This document shows positions 44,358-53,672 of a stretch of DNA of 64,000 nucleotides, piece by piece. The notes beneath the pieces were generated by a model that was not told the origin of the DNA, searched no databases, and was given only the letters and a program-made list of their open reading frames with translations. Origin of the DNA: CAG-791 sp002449595 (lineage in GTDB: Bacteria; Bacillota; Clostridia; Lachnospirales; Lachnospiraceae); contig CAMNHV010000004.1 of assembly GCA_946539855.1 (NCBI GenBank), forward strand, positions 1-64,000. The letters are read 5' to 3'. Position 1 is the first letter of the stretch; each line of letters opens with the position of its first letter. The position numbers and the translations under genes are program-made.

Positions 44358-47300
44358 CTACCGCAGCTGCTCCGCCATATTCACGAGCAGATCCTCCGTC
44401 GCGGACAGCAGCATCTCCTCGTCCTTCACCATGAGGCCGGTGGGCTTGAAGGTGTACGTGAACGCCGGCACTCCCTTCGCCGTGAAGGAGAGCGTGCCGC
44501 GCACAGTGCCGTCGTCCGCCTTGCCGGCGCGGCGCCCGTTATAGCGCGAGATGAGCGCCGGGATGCTCTCGACGCGCAGGTTTGCCTTCGCGTCCGGAAC
44601 GATCCGGATGACAGCCTCGCTTCCCGCCGCCATGCCGTTCACCGCCTCGCTTCCCGCGAAGAATCCGGAGATCTCCGTGATGTCAAGGTGCCGCGCGATC
44701 GCGCGGATGAGGGCGATACGAAGGAGATTGCGCGCCGGCGCCGGGATCTCCCCGTACCGGTCGATCATCTCGTCACGCACGTCGTCGCAGTCTTCTGTCC
44801 CGCCGATGCTGGCGATCCGCTTGTAGATCTCGAGCTTCTGTGCCTCGTTCAGGATGTAGTCGGCCGGGATGAACGCATCGACGCTGAGGTTGACGCTGCA
44901 GGCCTTCTCCTCTTCCTGCTCGTCGCCTTTCGCTTTTCGAATGGCGGTGTCGAGCAGCTTGCAGTAAAGGTCGTAGCCGACCGCCTGCATGTGCCCGTGC
45001 TGCGATCTCCCGAGGATGTTTCCGGCGCCGCGGATCTCCAGGTCGCGCATCGCGATGCGGAATCCGCTGCCGAGGTCCGTGTACTCGCGGATCGCGGACA
45101 GGCGCTTCTCGGCGATCTCCTTCAGCATCTTGTCCTTTTTATACATGAGGAAAGCGTACGCCGTGCGGTCCGATCGTCCGACCCTGCCCCGCAGCTGGTA
45201 GAGCTGGGAGAGACCCATCTGGTCGGAGTCGTGGATCACGATCGTGTTGACGTTGGAGATGTCCAGGCCGGTCTCGATGATCGTGGTCGAGACCAGGACG
45301 TCGATCTCCCCGCGGATGAACTCGTACATGATCTTCTCGAGATCGCCCTCGCTCATCTGCCCGTGGGCGTAGCCGACCCTGGCCTCCGGGATGAGCTTCT
45401 GGAGTTTTCCCGCCATCTCGGCGATGTCCGCCGTCCGGTTGTAGACGTAGTAGACCTGCCCGCTGCGGGACAGCTCCCGCACGACGGCCTCGCGGACCAT
45501 CTCCTCGTTGTATTCCATGACGTACGTCTGGATCGGCACCCGGTCCTCCGGTGCCTCCTCGAGGACGCTCATGTCGCGGATCCCGACGAGGCTCATGTGG
45601 AGCGTGCGTGGAATCGGCGTCGCCGACAGCGTGAGCACGTCCACGTCCTCGCGCATCTTCTTGATCTTTTCTTTATGTGCGACGCCAAAGCGCTGCTCCT
45701 CATCCACGACGAGCAGGCCGAGATCCTTGAACTTCACGTCCTTCGAGAGCAGCCGGTGCGTGCCGATCACGATGTCGACCGAGCCTGCTGCCAGCTCGCG
45801 CAGCGTCTTCTTCTGCTCCGCCGCCGTCCGGAATCTGGAGAGCAGCCCGATCTTCACCGGGTAGTTCTTCATCCGCTCCGTGAACGTGTTGTAATGCTGC
45901 TGCGCAAGGATCGTCGTGGGCACGAGGACTGCCACCTGCCGGCTGTCCTGCACCGCCTTGAAAGCAGCACGGATCGCGATCTCCGTTTTTCCGTAGCCGA
46001 CGTCTCCGCAGATGAGGCGGTCCATGATGCGACCACTCTCCATGTCCCGCTTCGTGTCCGCGATCGCGGTCAGCTGGTCCTCCGTCTCCTCGTAAGGGAA
46101 CATCTCCTCGAACTCGCGCTGCCAGACCGTGTCCTTCCCGAAGCTGTGGCCCTGTGTCCGCTGCCGCTTCGCGTAGAGCTCCACGAGGTCCTCCGCGACC
46201 TCGTCGACCGCTCTGCGCACTTTGTTCTTGGTGCTGCTCCACTCCTGCGTGCCGAGCTTGTTCAGTTTCGGCTTCGCCGCGCCGCCTGCTGCCGCGTATT
46301 TCTGCAGCACGTCCAGCTCCGTCGGGAGGACGTAGAGCGTCCCTCCGCCGCCGTACTCGATCTTGACGTAGTCCTTCGCGACGTGGTCGATCTCGATCTT
46401 CTCCACGCCCCGGTAGATCCCGACGCCGTGGTCTTCGTGCACGACGTAATCGCCGGGCCGCAGCTCGGAGAAGTCCTTGATCTTCTCGCCCTCGTAGCGG
46501 TGCGTTTTCTTTTTCCTTCTCTTCTCCGTCCCGAAGATATCCGACTCCGCGATGACGAGGAACTTGATCGAAGGGTACTCGAACCCGTGCAGGACGCGGC
46601 CGTAGTACGTCATGACCTCGCCTTCCTGCGGCACTCTGTCCGGGCTCTCGCTGTAGAAGGCCGTGATGCCCTGCTCCATGAGATCCAGCGCAAGGCGGCG
46701 CGCCCTCGTCCGCGAGGGCGAGATCAGCACGACCCTGTATTTGGCAAGCCGCGCCTTCATCAGATCCTCGCGCAGCATGTCAAAGCTCTTGTTATAGGAA
46801 GAAACGCTTTTCGCGTTCAGGCGGACGGAAGGCTCCGTCTCGAAGTACTCCTCCATCGGGAGGAGCTCTGCGAGTCCCGCGCGCCGGAACTTCGAGATCC
46901 CGGCGAGGACCTGCTCCGGAAGCAGGAGGAGATCCATCTGCCCGGGGAGAATGTAGCCCTTCTCCGCGCGGCTGACCATGCTCTCCCTAAACTCCGTCAG
47001 CACGGCGTCCGCGTGCTCCTTGAGCCGTGCCGGCTCATCCAGGAACACGACCGTGTGATCTGTGGAAAAGAGTTCCGTCAGGTTCGACGTGTGGGGATAA
47101 AAGTATTTGATGAAGCTCTCGAGCCGGCTGTGGTCCTGCAGCTCCTGTGCCTCCTCGACCGCTCTCTCCACCTCGGTCTTCAGGCGGTGCGCCTCTTCGG
47201 TCATATTGCGGTCGCGGAGGTATTTCTCACGGTCCGCGAGCTCGTCCCGGATGCGGCGGATGCCGTCCGTGAGCCGCACCTCGGACAGGACCAGCTCCGT

Positions 47301-47969
47301 CGCCGGATAGATCCGGACGCCGGTGAGCTGCGACGTCGTCCGTTGCGTGAGCGCGTCGAAGCTGCGGATCGACTCCACTTCGTCGCCCCACAGTTCAATG
47401 CGATAAGGTGACTCCTCGGTGAGGTCGAAGACGTCCAGGATATCGCCGCGCACGGCGAACTGTCCCGGCTGCTCCGCCTGGTAATTCTTGACATATCCGA
47501 TCTCGACCAGACGGCGCGTCGTCTCCTCGAGGTCGAGCTGTCCGCCCTTCGTGACCTCAAGAACGGCTTCCTTCAGCGCATAGAGCGGGATCTGGGGCGT
47601 CATCAGCGCCGCGAAGGTCGTCACGACGCAGACCGGCCTGCCTTCCATGATGCGCCGGAGGCACTTTAACCGCTCCGTCTCGATCTCCCGGCCCTTCAAG
47701 TCCGCCTGATAGAAGATCAGGTCCTTCGCCGGAAACAGCACGGTGTTCCTGCTGTAGAACGAGTACTCCTCCCGGATCTCCCGCGCGCGCAGGTCGCTGT
47801 GCGTGACGATCAGCACGTTCCTGGCGTCCGCGGCCAGCGCCGACGCGAAGTGGAGCTTCTGGGACGGGACGCAGCCGTCGACAAACACATGCCCGCAGCT
47901 GCGCAGGCTCTCCTGTGCTTCCTGAAACGCCGAATATTCAAATAGAGGTCCATGGAGGGATCTGATCAT
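44358..47969 (-). CDS. mfd: Transcription-repair coupling factor
   Basis: Mfd removes stalled RNA polymerase and recruits UvrA. The 1203-residue protein has the UvrB-like N-module (to about 350), the RNA-polymerase-interacting domain (LRPGDYVVHEDHGVGIYRGVE, around 500-570), the superfamily 2 translocase with Walker A ICGDVGYGKTEIA, DEEQRFGV and TLSATPIPRTL, and the C-terminal TRCF domain. Its ATG overlaps the pth stop by four bases (ATGA), so the two are coupled. Confidence 0.97.
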   Translation of the reverse strand: MIRSLHGPLFEYSAFQEAQESLRSCGHVFVDGCVPSQKLHFASALAADARNVLIVTHSDLRAREIREEYSFYSRNTVLFPAKDLIFYQADLKGREIETERLKCLRRIMEGRPVCVVTTFAALMTPQIPLYALKEAVLEVTKGGQLDLEETTRRLVEIGYVKNYQAEQPGQFAVRGDILDVFDLTEESPYRIELWGDEVESIRSFDALTQRTTSQLTGVRIYPATELVLSEVRLTDGIRRIRDELADREKYLRDRNMTEEAHRLKTEVERAVEEAQELQDHSRLESFIKYFYPHTSNLTELFSTDHTVVFLDEPARLKEHADAVLTEFRESMVSRAEKGYILPGQMDLLLLPEQVLAGISKFRRAGLAELLPMEEYFETEPSVRLNAKSVSSYNKSFDMLREDLMKARLAKYRVVLISPSRTRARRLALDLMEQGITAFYSESPDRVPQEGEVMTYYGRVLHGFEYPSIKFLVIAESDIFGTEKRRKKKTHRYEGEKIKDFSELRPGDYVVHEDHGVGIYRGVEKIEIDHVAKDYVKIEYGGGGTLYVLPTELDVLQKYAAAGGAAKPKLNKLGTQEWSSTKNKVRRAVDEVAEDLVELYAKRQRTQGHSFGKDTVWQREFEEMFPYEETEDQLTAIADTKRDMESGRIMDRLICGDVGYGKTEIAIRAAFKAVQDSRQVAVLVPTTILAQQHYNTFTERMKNYPVKIGLLSRFRTAAEQKKTLRELAAGSVDIVIGTHRLLSKDVKFKDLGLLVVDEEQRFGVAHKEKIKKMREDVDVLTLSATPIPRTLHMSLVGIRDMSVLEEAPEDRVPIQTYVMEYNEEMVREAVVRELSRSGQVYYVYNRTADIAEMAGKLQKLIPEARVGYAHGQMSEGDLEKIMYEFIRGEIDVLVSTTIIETGLDISNVNTIVIHDSDQMGLSQLYQLRGRVGRSDRTAYAFLMYKKDKMLKEIAEKRLSAIREYTDLGSGFRIAMRDLEIRGAGNILGRSQHGHMQAVGYDLYCKLLDTAIRKAKGDEQEEEKACSVNLSVDAFIPADYILNEAQKLEIYKRIASIGGTEDCDDVRDEMIDRYGEIPAPARNLLRIALIRAIARHLDITEISGFFAGSEAVNGMAAGSEAVIRIVPDAKANLRVESIPALISRYNGRRAGKADDGTVRGTLSFTAKGVPAFTYTFKPTGLMVKDEEMLLSATEDLLVNMAEQLR

Positions 47970-48637
47970 TCGTTCGCGCCTTCCGCTTTATCTTTCGCTT
48001 CTTCTGCAGCCTTTTCCGCCGCTTCCTTTTCCGCTTTTTTCTCTGCTTTTTTGTCCGCTTTCTTCGTATTAAAGCGGTTCATCGCCGCATCCAGGTCCTC
48101 CCGGATCGCGAGGCCGATCGCCTCCGCCGCGGTCTCCGCGGCCTTCTGCATGAGCGCCGCGTCTTCGCTGTTAAAGTGCCCGAGCACATGGTTCGCGAGA
48201 TCGGAGTCCGCGGAGGGCTTCTCCCCCACGCCGATCCGGATGCGCGCGAACCGGTCGTCGCCCAGATGCTGGATGATGTTCTTCAGTCCGTTGTGCCCGC
48301 CGGCACTCCCCTTTTTCCGGATCCTGATCGTCCCCGTAGGAAGATTGACGTCGTCGCAGATGACGATCAGCTTCTCCTCCGTGTCGATCGAGTAGTAGTC
48401 GGTGACTTCCCGGACGGCCTCGCCGCTGAGGTTCATATAGGTCTGCGGCTTGACCGCAAAGATTCTCGTCCCGCCGATCCTGCCATCCCACAGGAGCGAC
48501 TTCCCGAACTTCACGGGACCGCTGAGATTTTCCTGCGCGACGAACGCGTCGATCACGGTGAAGCCAATGTTGTGGCGCGTGCCGTCATACTTTTTCCCGG
48601 GATTTCCGAGGCCGGCGATAATATAAGCGTTGTCCAA
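47966..48637 (-). CDS. pth: Peptidyl-tRNA hydrolase with charged tail
   Basis: Pth recycles peptidyl-tRNA. The fold begins IIAGLGNPGKKYDGTRHNIGF, with the catalytic histidine in RHNIGF, and shows the marks NLSGEAV, DDVNLPTG, GSAGGHNGLKNI and F-RIRIGVG. At 223 residues it is about 35 longer than usual because of a Lys/Glu/Ala-rich helical tail after residue 188. The start codon is TTG with AAGGAG eight bases ahead. It is coupled to mfd, a common Firmicute pairing. Confidence 0.96.
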   Translation of the reverse strand: MDNAYIIAGLGNPGKKYDGTRHNIGFTVIDAFVAQENLSGPVKFGKSLLWDGRIGGTRIFAVKPQTYMNLSGEAVREVTDYYSIDTEEKLIVICDDVNLPTGTIRIRKKGSAGGHNGLKNIIQHLGDDRFARIRIGVGEKPSADSDLANHVLGHFNSEDAALMQKAAETAAEAIGLAIREDLDAAMNRFNTKKADKKAEKKAEKEAAEKAAEEAKDKAEGANE

Positions 48638-48773
48638 CTGTTATTCTCCTTAAGCCCTTCCACAGCGCATAAACGGACGCAGCGCCGCACTCTGCCGCGC
48701 CCCGTCTTCTCCGGCGCAGGATACAGGCGGTGCCGGACGGCCCCGCGCTTTTGCGCCGCAATATTAGTATCAC

Positions 48774-48806
48774 ACAACAAGGGTGCGGTCTGTCAAGACC
48801 GCACCC
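48774..48806 (-). terminator. spoVG terminator, loop contains TTGACA
   Basis: GGGTGCGGTC and GACCGCACCC pair around TTGACA on the minus strand, followed by TTGTTGTG. The loop is a perfect -35 hexamer; a GATACT follows at 19 bases and may act as the pth promoter. Confidence 0.75.
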
Positions 48807-48844
48807 CCGGAATCCGTGCTTAAGTAAAGCGGATGATCGCTGCT

Positions 48845-49126
48845 TCAGAATTCGCCGGCTGCCGGCTCCTCCAGAGCTGTCTGCTCGAACCGCTCAAGGA
48901 TGACCTTCTCCAGCAGGGCTCTCGTCTCCGAATTGATCGGATGAGCGATGTCGCGGTACTCGCCGTCCGCCGATTTCTTGCTCGGCATCGCGATGAACAG
49001 GCCCTTTTCGCCCTCAATGACCTTAATGTCATGCACCACGAACTCGTTATCGATCGTGATCGAAGCGACCGCCTTCATTTTGCCTTCCTTTGCGATCCTC
49101 CGCACTCTTACGTCTGTGATTTCCAT
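48845..49126 (-). CDS. spoVG: SpoVG, RNA-binding regulator
   Basis: SpoVG is a small dimeric nucleic-acid-binding protein that influences sporulation, division and cell-surface genes. The 93-residue product starts MEITDVRVRRI and has the conserved IVIEGEKGLFIAMPS-like segment (KVIEGEKGLFIAMPSKK) and YRDIAHPIN. GGGGAGAG lies nine bases upstream. It stands alone between glgD and pth with its own terminator. Confidence 0.96.
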   Translation of the reverse strand: MEITDVRVRRIAKEGKMKAVASITIDNEFVVHDIKVIEGEKGLFIAMPSKKSADGEYRDIAHPINSETRALLEKVILERFEQTALEEPAAGEF

Positions 49127-49213
49127 ACCCGATTACTCTCCCCGTTTATTTGCGTCTCTCTTGAATACTGTTAATGCAACTGTTCGCGGCAATGGCCCGG
49201 CATACCCGTGCCG

Positions 49214-50335
49214 TCACTGCATATTGTAGCGCTCGCTCTTCTCAAGGATGATGCGGATGCCGTCGTCGCCCGGATAGTAAGCGTTGGCCTGAATGGTGTC
49301 CCCGCTTTCCACGATGGCATTTTCAATATAGGCGTTGTCGCCGATATATGCATCATTCATGATGATCGAATTCCGGATGATCGTGTTGTTCCCGACATAG
49401 ACATGCTTGAACAGGATCGAATTCTCGACCGACCCGTTGACGATGCAGCCGCTCGCGACGAGCGAGTTCTTCATGCTGACGCCGACGTTGAACTTTGCCG
49501 GCGGCTGGTCGGAAGCCTTGGTGTGCACTTCCGGGAACTCGTGGAAGAAGTAATTCCTTACTTCCGGCTTCAGGAAGTCCATATTGGTCCTGAAGTAGTC
49601 CTCGACGGAGGCGATATTGCTCCAGTACGTCTCCAGCTTGTAGCCGTAGATGCGCTTCATGTCTTTGTAGCGGATCAGGATGTCCTGTACGAAATCGTAC
49701 CTGCCCTCGGACGCCGCCTGCTCAAGAAGCTCAATGAGCAGCCTTCTGCGGACCACGTAGATGCCGCAGGAGATCGTGTTGTACTTCACGACCAGCGGCT
49801 TCTCGACGAACTCTGTGATCCTGCCGTCTTCATCGGTCTCGATGGTGCCGTAGCGCTCAACATTGAAATCTTCCGGCATGTCCTTGCACACGACAGTGAT
49901 GTCCGCACCCTTGTCGATGTGATACTCGAGGACCTTGTTGTAGTCCATCTTGTAGACGCAGTCGCCGGACGCGATCACGACGTAAGGCTCATGCGCTTCC
50001 TTGAGGAACGAGAGGTTCTGCGCCATCGCATCCGCGGTACCGCGGTACCACGAATTGTTCTCGTTCGTGTAGGAAGGCGTGTACTGATAGAGCCCGCCCT
50101 GTTTTCTGCCGAAGTTCCACCACTTGGAGGAACTCAGGTGGTCGTTCAGGCTCCTGGAATTGTACTGCGTCAGGACCGCGACTTTCTGGATCCTGGAGCA
50201 CTCCATGTTGCTCAGCGCAAAGTCGATGCTGAAAAAGCTTCCGGCGACCGGAAGCGCTGCGACTGCGCGGCGCTGTGAGAGCTCTCTCATCCGGTTGCTG
50301 TTACCGCCTGCTAAAATTATACCGATCGCTCTCAT
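49214..50335 (-). CDS. glgD: GlgD, ADP-glucose pyrophosphorylase regulatory-type subunit
   Basis: The 373-residue protein is the GlgD paralogue of GlgC. It keeps the nucleotidyltransferase fold (GIILAGGNSNRM) but departs from the catalytic GGxGTRL pattern, as is normal for GlgD. A C-terminal left-handed beta-helix is visible in repeated hexapeptides (ENSILFKHVYVGNNTIIRNSII). With GlgC it forms the Firmicute heteromeric enzyme that makes ADP-glucose for glycogen. The ATG lies three bases after the glgC stop. Confidence 0.95.
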   Translation of the reverse strand: MRAIGIILAGGNSNRMRELSQRRAVAALPVAGSFFSIDFALSNMECSRIQKVAVLTQYNSRSLNDHLSSSKWWNFGRKQGGLYQYTPSYTNENNSWYRGTADAMAQNLSFLKEAHEPYVVIASGDCVYKMDYNKVLEYHIDKGADITVVCKDMPEDFNVERYGTIETDEDGRITEFVEKPLVVKYNTISCGIYVVRRRLLIELLEQAASEGRYDFVQDILIRYKDMKRIYGYKLETYWSNIASVEDYFRTNMDFLKPEVRNYFFHEFPEVHTKASDQPPAKFNVGVSMKNSLVASGCIVNGSVENSILFKHVYVGNNTIIRNSIIMNDAYIGDNAYIENAIVESGDTIQANAYYPGDDGIRIILEKSERYNMQ

Positions 50336-50338
50336 TTG

Positions 50339-51607
50339 TCAATCGCCCTCCTTCACGAGCGTCTTCCCGCTCTCGAGTCTTCCGCCCGGGACATCCTCCG
50401 CGGAAATGTTGCCGGCGATGAGGACATTCTTGCCCGTGCTGATGCCGTTCGGGATCACCGCGTGATCGCCGATCACGACCAGTCCTTCCCTGTAGATCGA
50501 AGGATCCGTCTCATTGGGAACTTCTTCGCCCTCACCGAATGCGCAGCCGTCGCCGACGACCGCGTCCTCCGCCATGATGACCTTCTCCATGCGGCAGTTC
50601 TTGCCGATCACGGAACCGTTCATGATGATGGAATCGCGGATGACCGTACCCTCGCCGATCGTGCAGTTGCAGCCGATGACCGAGTTGTACACCTTGCCGT
50701 AGATCTCGCTTCCGCCGCCTACGATCGTTCTCTCCGCATCGGATTCCGGTCCGAAGTATTCCGGAGGCAGCGCGCTCATGTTCGTGTAGATCTTCCAGTA
50801 CTCCTCGTACAGGTTGAACTCCGGCACGATGTCGATCAGTTCCATGTTCGCTTCCCAGTAGGAGGTCAGCGTTCCGACGTCCTTCCAGTAGCCGTTGAAC
50901 TCGTACGCGTACAGCGGCGCGCCCTGGTTGTGGCAGTACGGGATGATGTGCTTGCCGAAGTCGAGGCTGGGCTGCTTCGCGTTGACGATCAGCGCCTCTT
51001 TCAGCGTCTTCCAGTTGAAGATATAGATGCCCATGGAGGCAAGGTTGCTGCGCGGATGCTCCGGCTTCTCTTCGAAGTCAGTGATCTTGCGGTTCTCATC
51101 CGTGATCATGATGCCGAAGCGTTTCGCTTCCTCCATCGGCACGGGCATGACCGCGATCGTGCACTCGGCGCCATTCTCCTTGTGGAAGTCGAGCATCGCC
51201 TCGTAGTCCATCTTGTAGATATGGTCTCCGGAGAGGATCAGCACATAGTCGGGATTGTACTGTTCCATGAAAGCCATATTCTGGTAGATCGCGTTAGCAG
51301 TTCCGGTGTACCATTCCGTTCCCTCCATCTTCTCATAGGGAGGAAGGACGGTGACGCCGCCGACATTCTTGTCCAGGTCCCACGGGATACCGATGCCGAT
51401 ATGCGTATTCAGCCGGAGCGGCATGTACTGGGTCAGAACGCCGACCGTGTCCACGCCCGAATTCACACAGTTGCTGAGCGGAAAGTCGATGATCCGGTAT
51501 TTACCGCCGAAGGAGACCGCCGGCTTCGCCATCTTCGATGTCAGAATGCCGAGTCTGCTTCCCTGTCCGCCCGCAAGAAGCATCGCTATCATTTCTTTCT
51601 TGATCAT
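50339..51607 (-). CDS. glgC: Glucose-1-phosphate adenylyltransferase
   Basis: GlgC makes ADP-glucose from ATP and glucose-1-phosphate. The 422-residue protein has AMLLAGGQGSRLGILT, the KPAVSFGGKYRIIDFPLSN activator-site region, GTANAIYQN, the catalytic aspartate in SGDHIYKMDY and a beta-helix tail. The start at 51607 follows GAGGTGG; a longer frame is unsupported. It leads glgC-glgD under an extended -10 promoter. Confidence 0.96.
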   Translation of the reverse strand: MIKKEMIAMLLAGGQGSRLGILTSKMAKPAVSFGGKYRIIDFPLSNCVNSGVDTVGVLTQYMPLRLNTHIGIGIPWDLDKNVGGVTVLPPYEKMEGTEWYTGTANAIYQNMAFMEQYNPDYVLILSGDHIYKMDYEAMLDFHKENGAECTIAVMPVPMEEAKRFGIMITDENRKITDFEEKPEHPRSNLASMGIYIFNWKTLKEALIVNAKQPSLDFGKHIIPYCHNQGAPLYAYEFNGYWKDVGTLTSYWEANMELIDIVPEFNLYEEYWKIYTNMSALPPEYFGPESDAERTIVGGGSEIYGKVYNSVIGCNCTIGEGTVIRDSIIMNGSVIGKNCRMEKVIMAEDAVVGDGCAFGEGEEVPNETDPSIYREGLVVIGDHAVIPNGISTGKNVLIAGNISAEDVPGGRLESGKTLVKEGD

Positions 51608-51667
51608 AATATGCCACCTCGGGTCTAATAGAATTGTTACCAGAGAACATGCTCTGAAGCTGACAAA

Positions 51668-51676
51668 ATTATAGCA
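51668..51676 (-). promoter_or_regulatory. Extended -10 promoter of glgCD
   Basis: The minus strand reads TGCTATAAT, a consensus -10 with TGn extension. It lies about 60 bases before the glgC start. The -35 is poor. Confidence 0.65.
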
Positions 51677-51825
51677 TAGCGACGAGGGAAAAGGAACTGT
51701 GCCGCGCCTCATCACCGTGAAATTGTTGTAAATCGCGGCACGGCGCGCGCCGCTTTTTGTGAATTATCACATATGCTGTTCTCTGAATTGCGTGAAAACT
51801 CACAAAAATCCGTCCCGCGCGGGTT

Positions 51826-51854
51826 TTGCATGCGTGAGAGAAAACATATATACT
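51826..51854 (+). promoter_or_regulatory. murC promoter
   Basis: TTGCAT and TATACT are separated by 17 bases. The leader to the murC ATG is about 105 bases. Confidence 0.7.
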
Positions 51855-51966
51855 AAATTCCGAACGCCGGGCAGTCCCGGCACTGCCGTTTCATACCGCG
51901 CGGCACGGAAGGTTTCAGCATCGCGGCACGCGGCTGTACTAAATTAAAAACAGAGGGAATACGAGC

Positions 51967-53349
51967 ATGTACAATTTTGATCTCGGCAGACCTGCGTCTG
52001 TCTATTTCTGCGGCATCGGCGGCGTCTCCATGAGCGGTCTCGCGCTCATCTTAAAGAGCAGGGGCTTCAGAGTCTCCGGCTCCGACCGCGCAAAGAGTGC
52101 AGTGACGGAAAACCTGGAGGCGCAGGGGATCCACGTTTTCTACGGACAAAAGAAGGAAAACATCACGCCTGGCCTCGACCTCATGGTCTTCACGGCGGCG
52201 ATCCACCCGGACAACCCGGAGTTCGTCGCGGCGGAAGCCTACGGGATCCCGATGATGACCCGCGCCGAGCTCCTCGGCCTCATCATGAAGGACTACGAGC
52301 TGCCGGTCGCCGTCAGCGGGACGCACGGCAAGACGACCACCACTTCGATGCTCTCGGAGATCCTGCTCGCACAGGACACGGACCCGACGCTCTCCGTCGG
52401 AGGGAACCTGCGCAGCATCGGCGGCAACGTCCGCATCGGCGGGCCGAAGTACTTCGTCGCGGAGGCTTGCGAGTACACGAACAGCTTCCTCTCGATGTTC
52501 CCGAAGTACGGCATGATCCTGGACATCGACGCGGACCATCTCGACTTCTTCAAGGATCTTGACGACATCCGCCGCTCCTTCCGGAAATTCGCGGAGCTGC
52601 TGCCCGCGGACGGCGCGCTCATCATCCACTCCGACATCGAGCGTCTTGCCGAGATCACGGAAGGCCTCGCCTGCCGCGTCTTTACCTATGGAAATGGCGC
52701 GGATGACGACTATCAGGTGCGCAGCCTTACGTTCGACGACCACGGACATCCTTCGTTCGTCTTCCATATAAAAAAGAGCGGGAAGGACGTCCCCGTCGCG
52801 CTGTCCGTCCCCGGAGAACACAACGCCTTTAACGCGTGCGCAGCGCTCGCAGCTGCCGATCTTCTCGGTATGGACGCCGCGGCATCCGCGGAGGCCGTCA
52901 GCAATTACCGCGGCGCGGACCGCAGATTCGAGATTCTCGGCGAGAGAGACGGCGTGCTCATCGTCGACGACTACGCGCATCACCCGGCTGAGATCCGCGC
53001 GACGCTGACTGCGGCACAGAATACGCCGCACGACCGGATCTTCTGCGTCTTCCAGCCGCACACCTACAGCCGGACGAAGTCCCTGTTCGAGGAGTTCGCG
53101 GACGCGCTCTCCATCGCCGACGTCGTCGTGCTGGCGGACATCTACGCGGCGCGCGAGACGGACACGCTCGGCGTCAGCTCCCATCTGCTCGCGGAGCGGA
53201 TCCGGGAAAAGGGCCATCCCGCCTGCCACGATTTCCGCACCTTCGAGGAGATTGAAAAATTCGTTCTGCAAAATTGCCGAAAAGGAGACCTGTTGATAAC
53301 GATGGGGGCAGGAAACGTGAATACTGTCGCAAAAGATCTTCTGTCCTGA
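51967..53349 (+). CDS. murC: UDP-N-acetylmuramate-L-alanine ligase
   Basis: MurC adds L-alanine to UDP-MurNAc, the first peptide step of peptidoglycan synthesis. The 460-residue Mur ligase has the N-domain glycine loop FCGIGGVSMSGLA, the ATP loop SGTHGKTTTT (117-126), the DIDADHLD metal site, and the C-domain signature DDYAHHPAEI with FQPHTYSRT. GAGGG lies nine bases before the ATG. It faces away from glgC and is followed by the DnaA-box region. Confidence 0.97.
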   Translation: MYNFDLGRPASVYFCGIGGVSMSGLALILKSRGFRVSGSDRAKSAVTENLEAQGIHVFYGQKKENITPGLDLMVFTAAIHPDNPEFVAAEAYGIPMMTRAELLGLIMKDYELPVAVSGTHGKTTTTSMLSEILLAQDTDPTLSVGGNLRSIGGNVRIGGPKYFVAEACEYTNSFLSMFPKYGMILDIDADHLDFFKDLDDIRRSFRKFAELLPADGALIIHSDIERLAEITEGLACRVFTYGNGADDDYQVRSLTFDDHGHPSFVFHIKKSGKDVPVALSVPGEHNAFNACAALAAADLLGMDAAASAEAVSNYRGADRRFEILGERDGVLIVDDYAHHPAEIRATLTAAQNTPHDRIFCVFQPHTYSRTKSLFEEFADALSIADVVVLADIYAARETDTLGVSSHLLAERIREKGHPACHDFRTFEEIEKFVLQNCRKGDLLITMGAGNVNTVAKDLLS

Positions 53350-53355
53350 AGGATC

Positions 53356-53458
53356 TTTCCACTTCATCCGCAGCCGGGACCCGGTTCCGGCTGTGGATAA
53401 AGAATGCCGCTGCTTTCGCGGCCGGTGCAGTTTTTCCACTTTATCCGCATTATCCACA
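53356..53458. promoter_or_regulatory. DnaA-box cluster
   Basis: Two exact boxes are present: TGTGGATAA at 53392-53400 (reverse) and TTATCCACA at 53450-53458 (forward). A one-mismatch box TTATCCGCA abuts the latter at 53441-53449, and a weaker TCATCCGCA lies at 53364-53372. The last two sit inside a 17-base direct repeat (53356-53372 and 53433-53449, 16 of 17 identical). Confidence 0.7.
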
Positions 53459-53538
53459 TCCCCCGGGCGCAGGCTTTTTCCGCGTTTCAGGAACATCTTT
53501 TCTGGTCATTTTTACCATTTCGAAGCTCCCCTGTCCTG

Positions 53539-53547
53539 TGCTATACT
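53539..53547 (+). promoter_or_regulatory. Extended -10 promoter of dnaD operon
   Basis: The sequence TGCTATACT is a near-consensus -10 with TGn. A weak TTCGAA lies 17 bases upstream. The DnaA boxes end about 80 bases before it. Confidence 0.55.
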
Positions 53548-53672
53548 CCGAACTATCTTCAGAAAACTGACTTCGAATATTGAGTTGTGCGATACGGCAA
53601 AAAGGCGCGCTCTGGACGCTCCTTGAGACTGTCACCGTATCCGGGGTATTGCAAAAAGTTTGGGGTGAGAAA

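Larger units (their letters stand above)
51608..51966. other. glgC/murC divergent promoter region
   Basis: This 359-base gap holds the glgC and murC promoters and no gene. Between them is an A/T-rich segment with several short repeats (ACTAAATT near 51852 and 51935), and the murC leader has a GCAGT/ACTGC hairpin near 51872. I see no operator of known type. Confidence 0.6.
53350..53672 (+). other. DnaA-box-containing region upstream of dnaD
   Basis: This 323-base gap has no gene. It holds a CAGCCGG/CCGGCTG hairpin (53371-53393) that may end murC weakly, a cluster of DnaA boxes at 53356-53458, a promoter with an extended -10 at 53539-53547 and a leader of about 120 bases before the dnaD GTG. 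Confidence 0.65.

Noticed and set aside
41154..53607. CGGCAAAAAGGCGC occurring at both 41154 and 53594
   Set aside because: A shared 14- or 15-mer is expected about once or twice by chance in 64 kb, and the flanks do not match.
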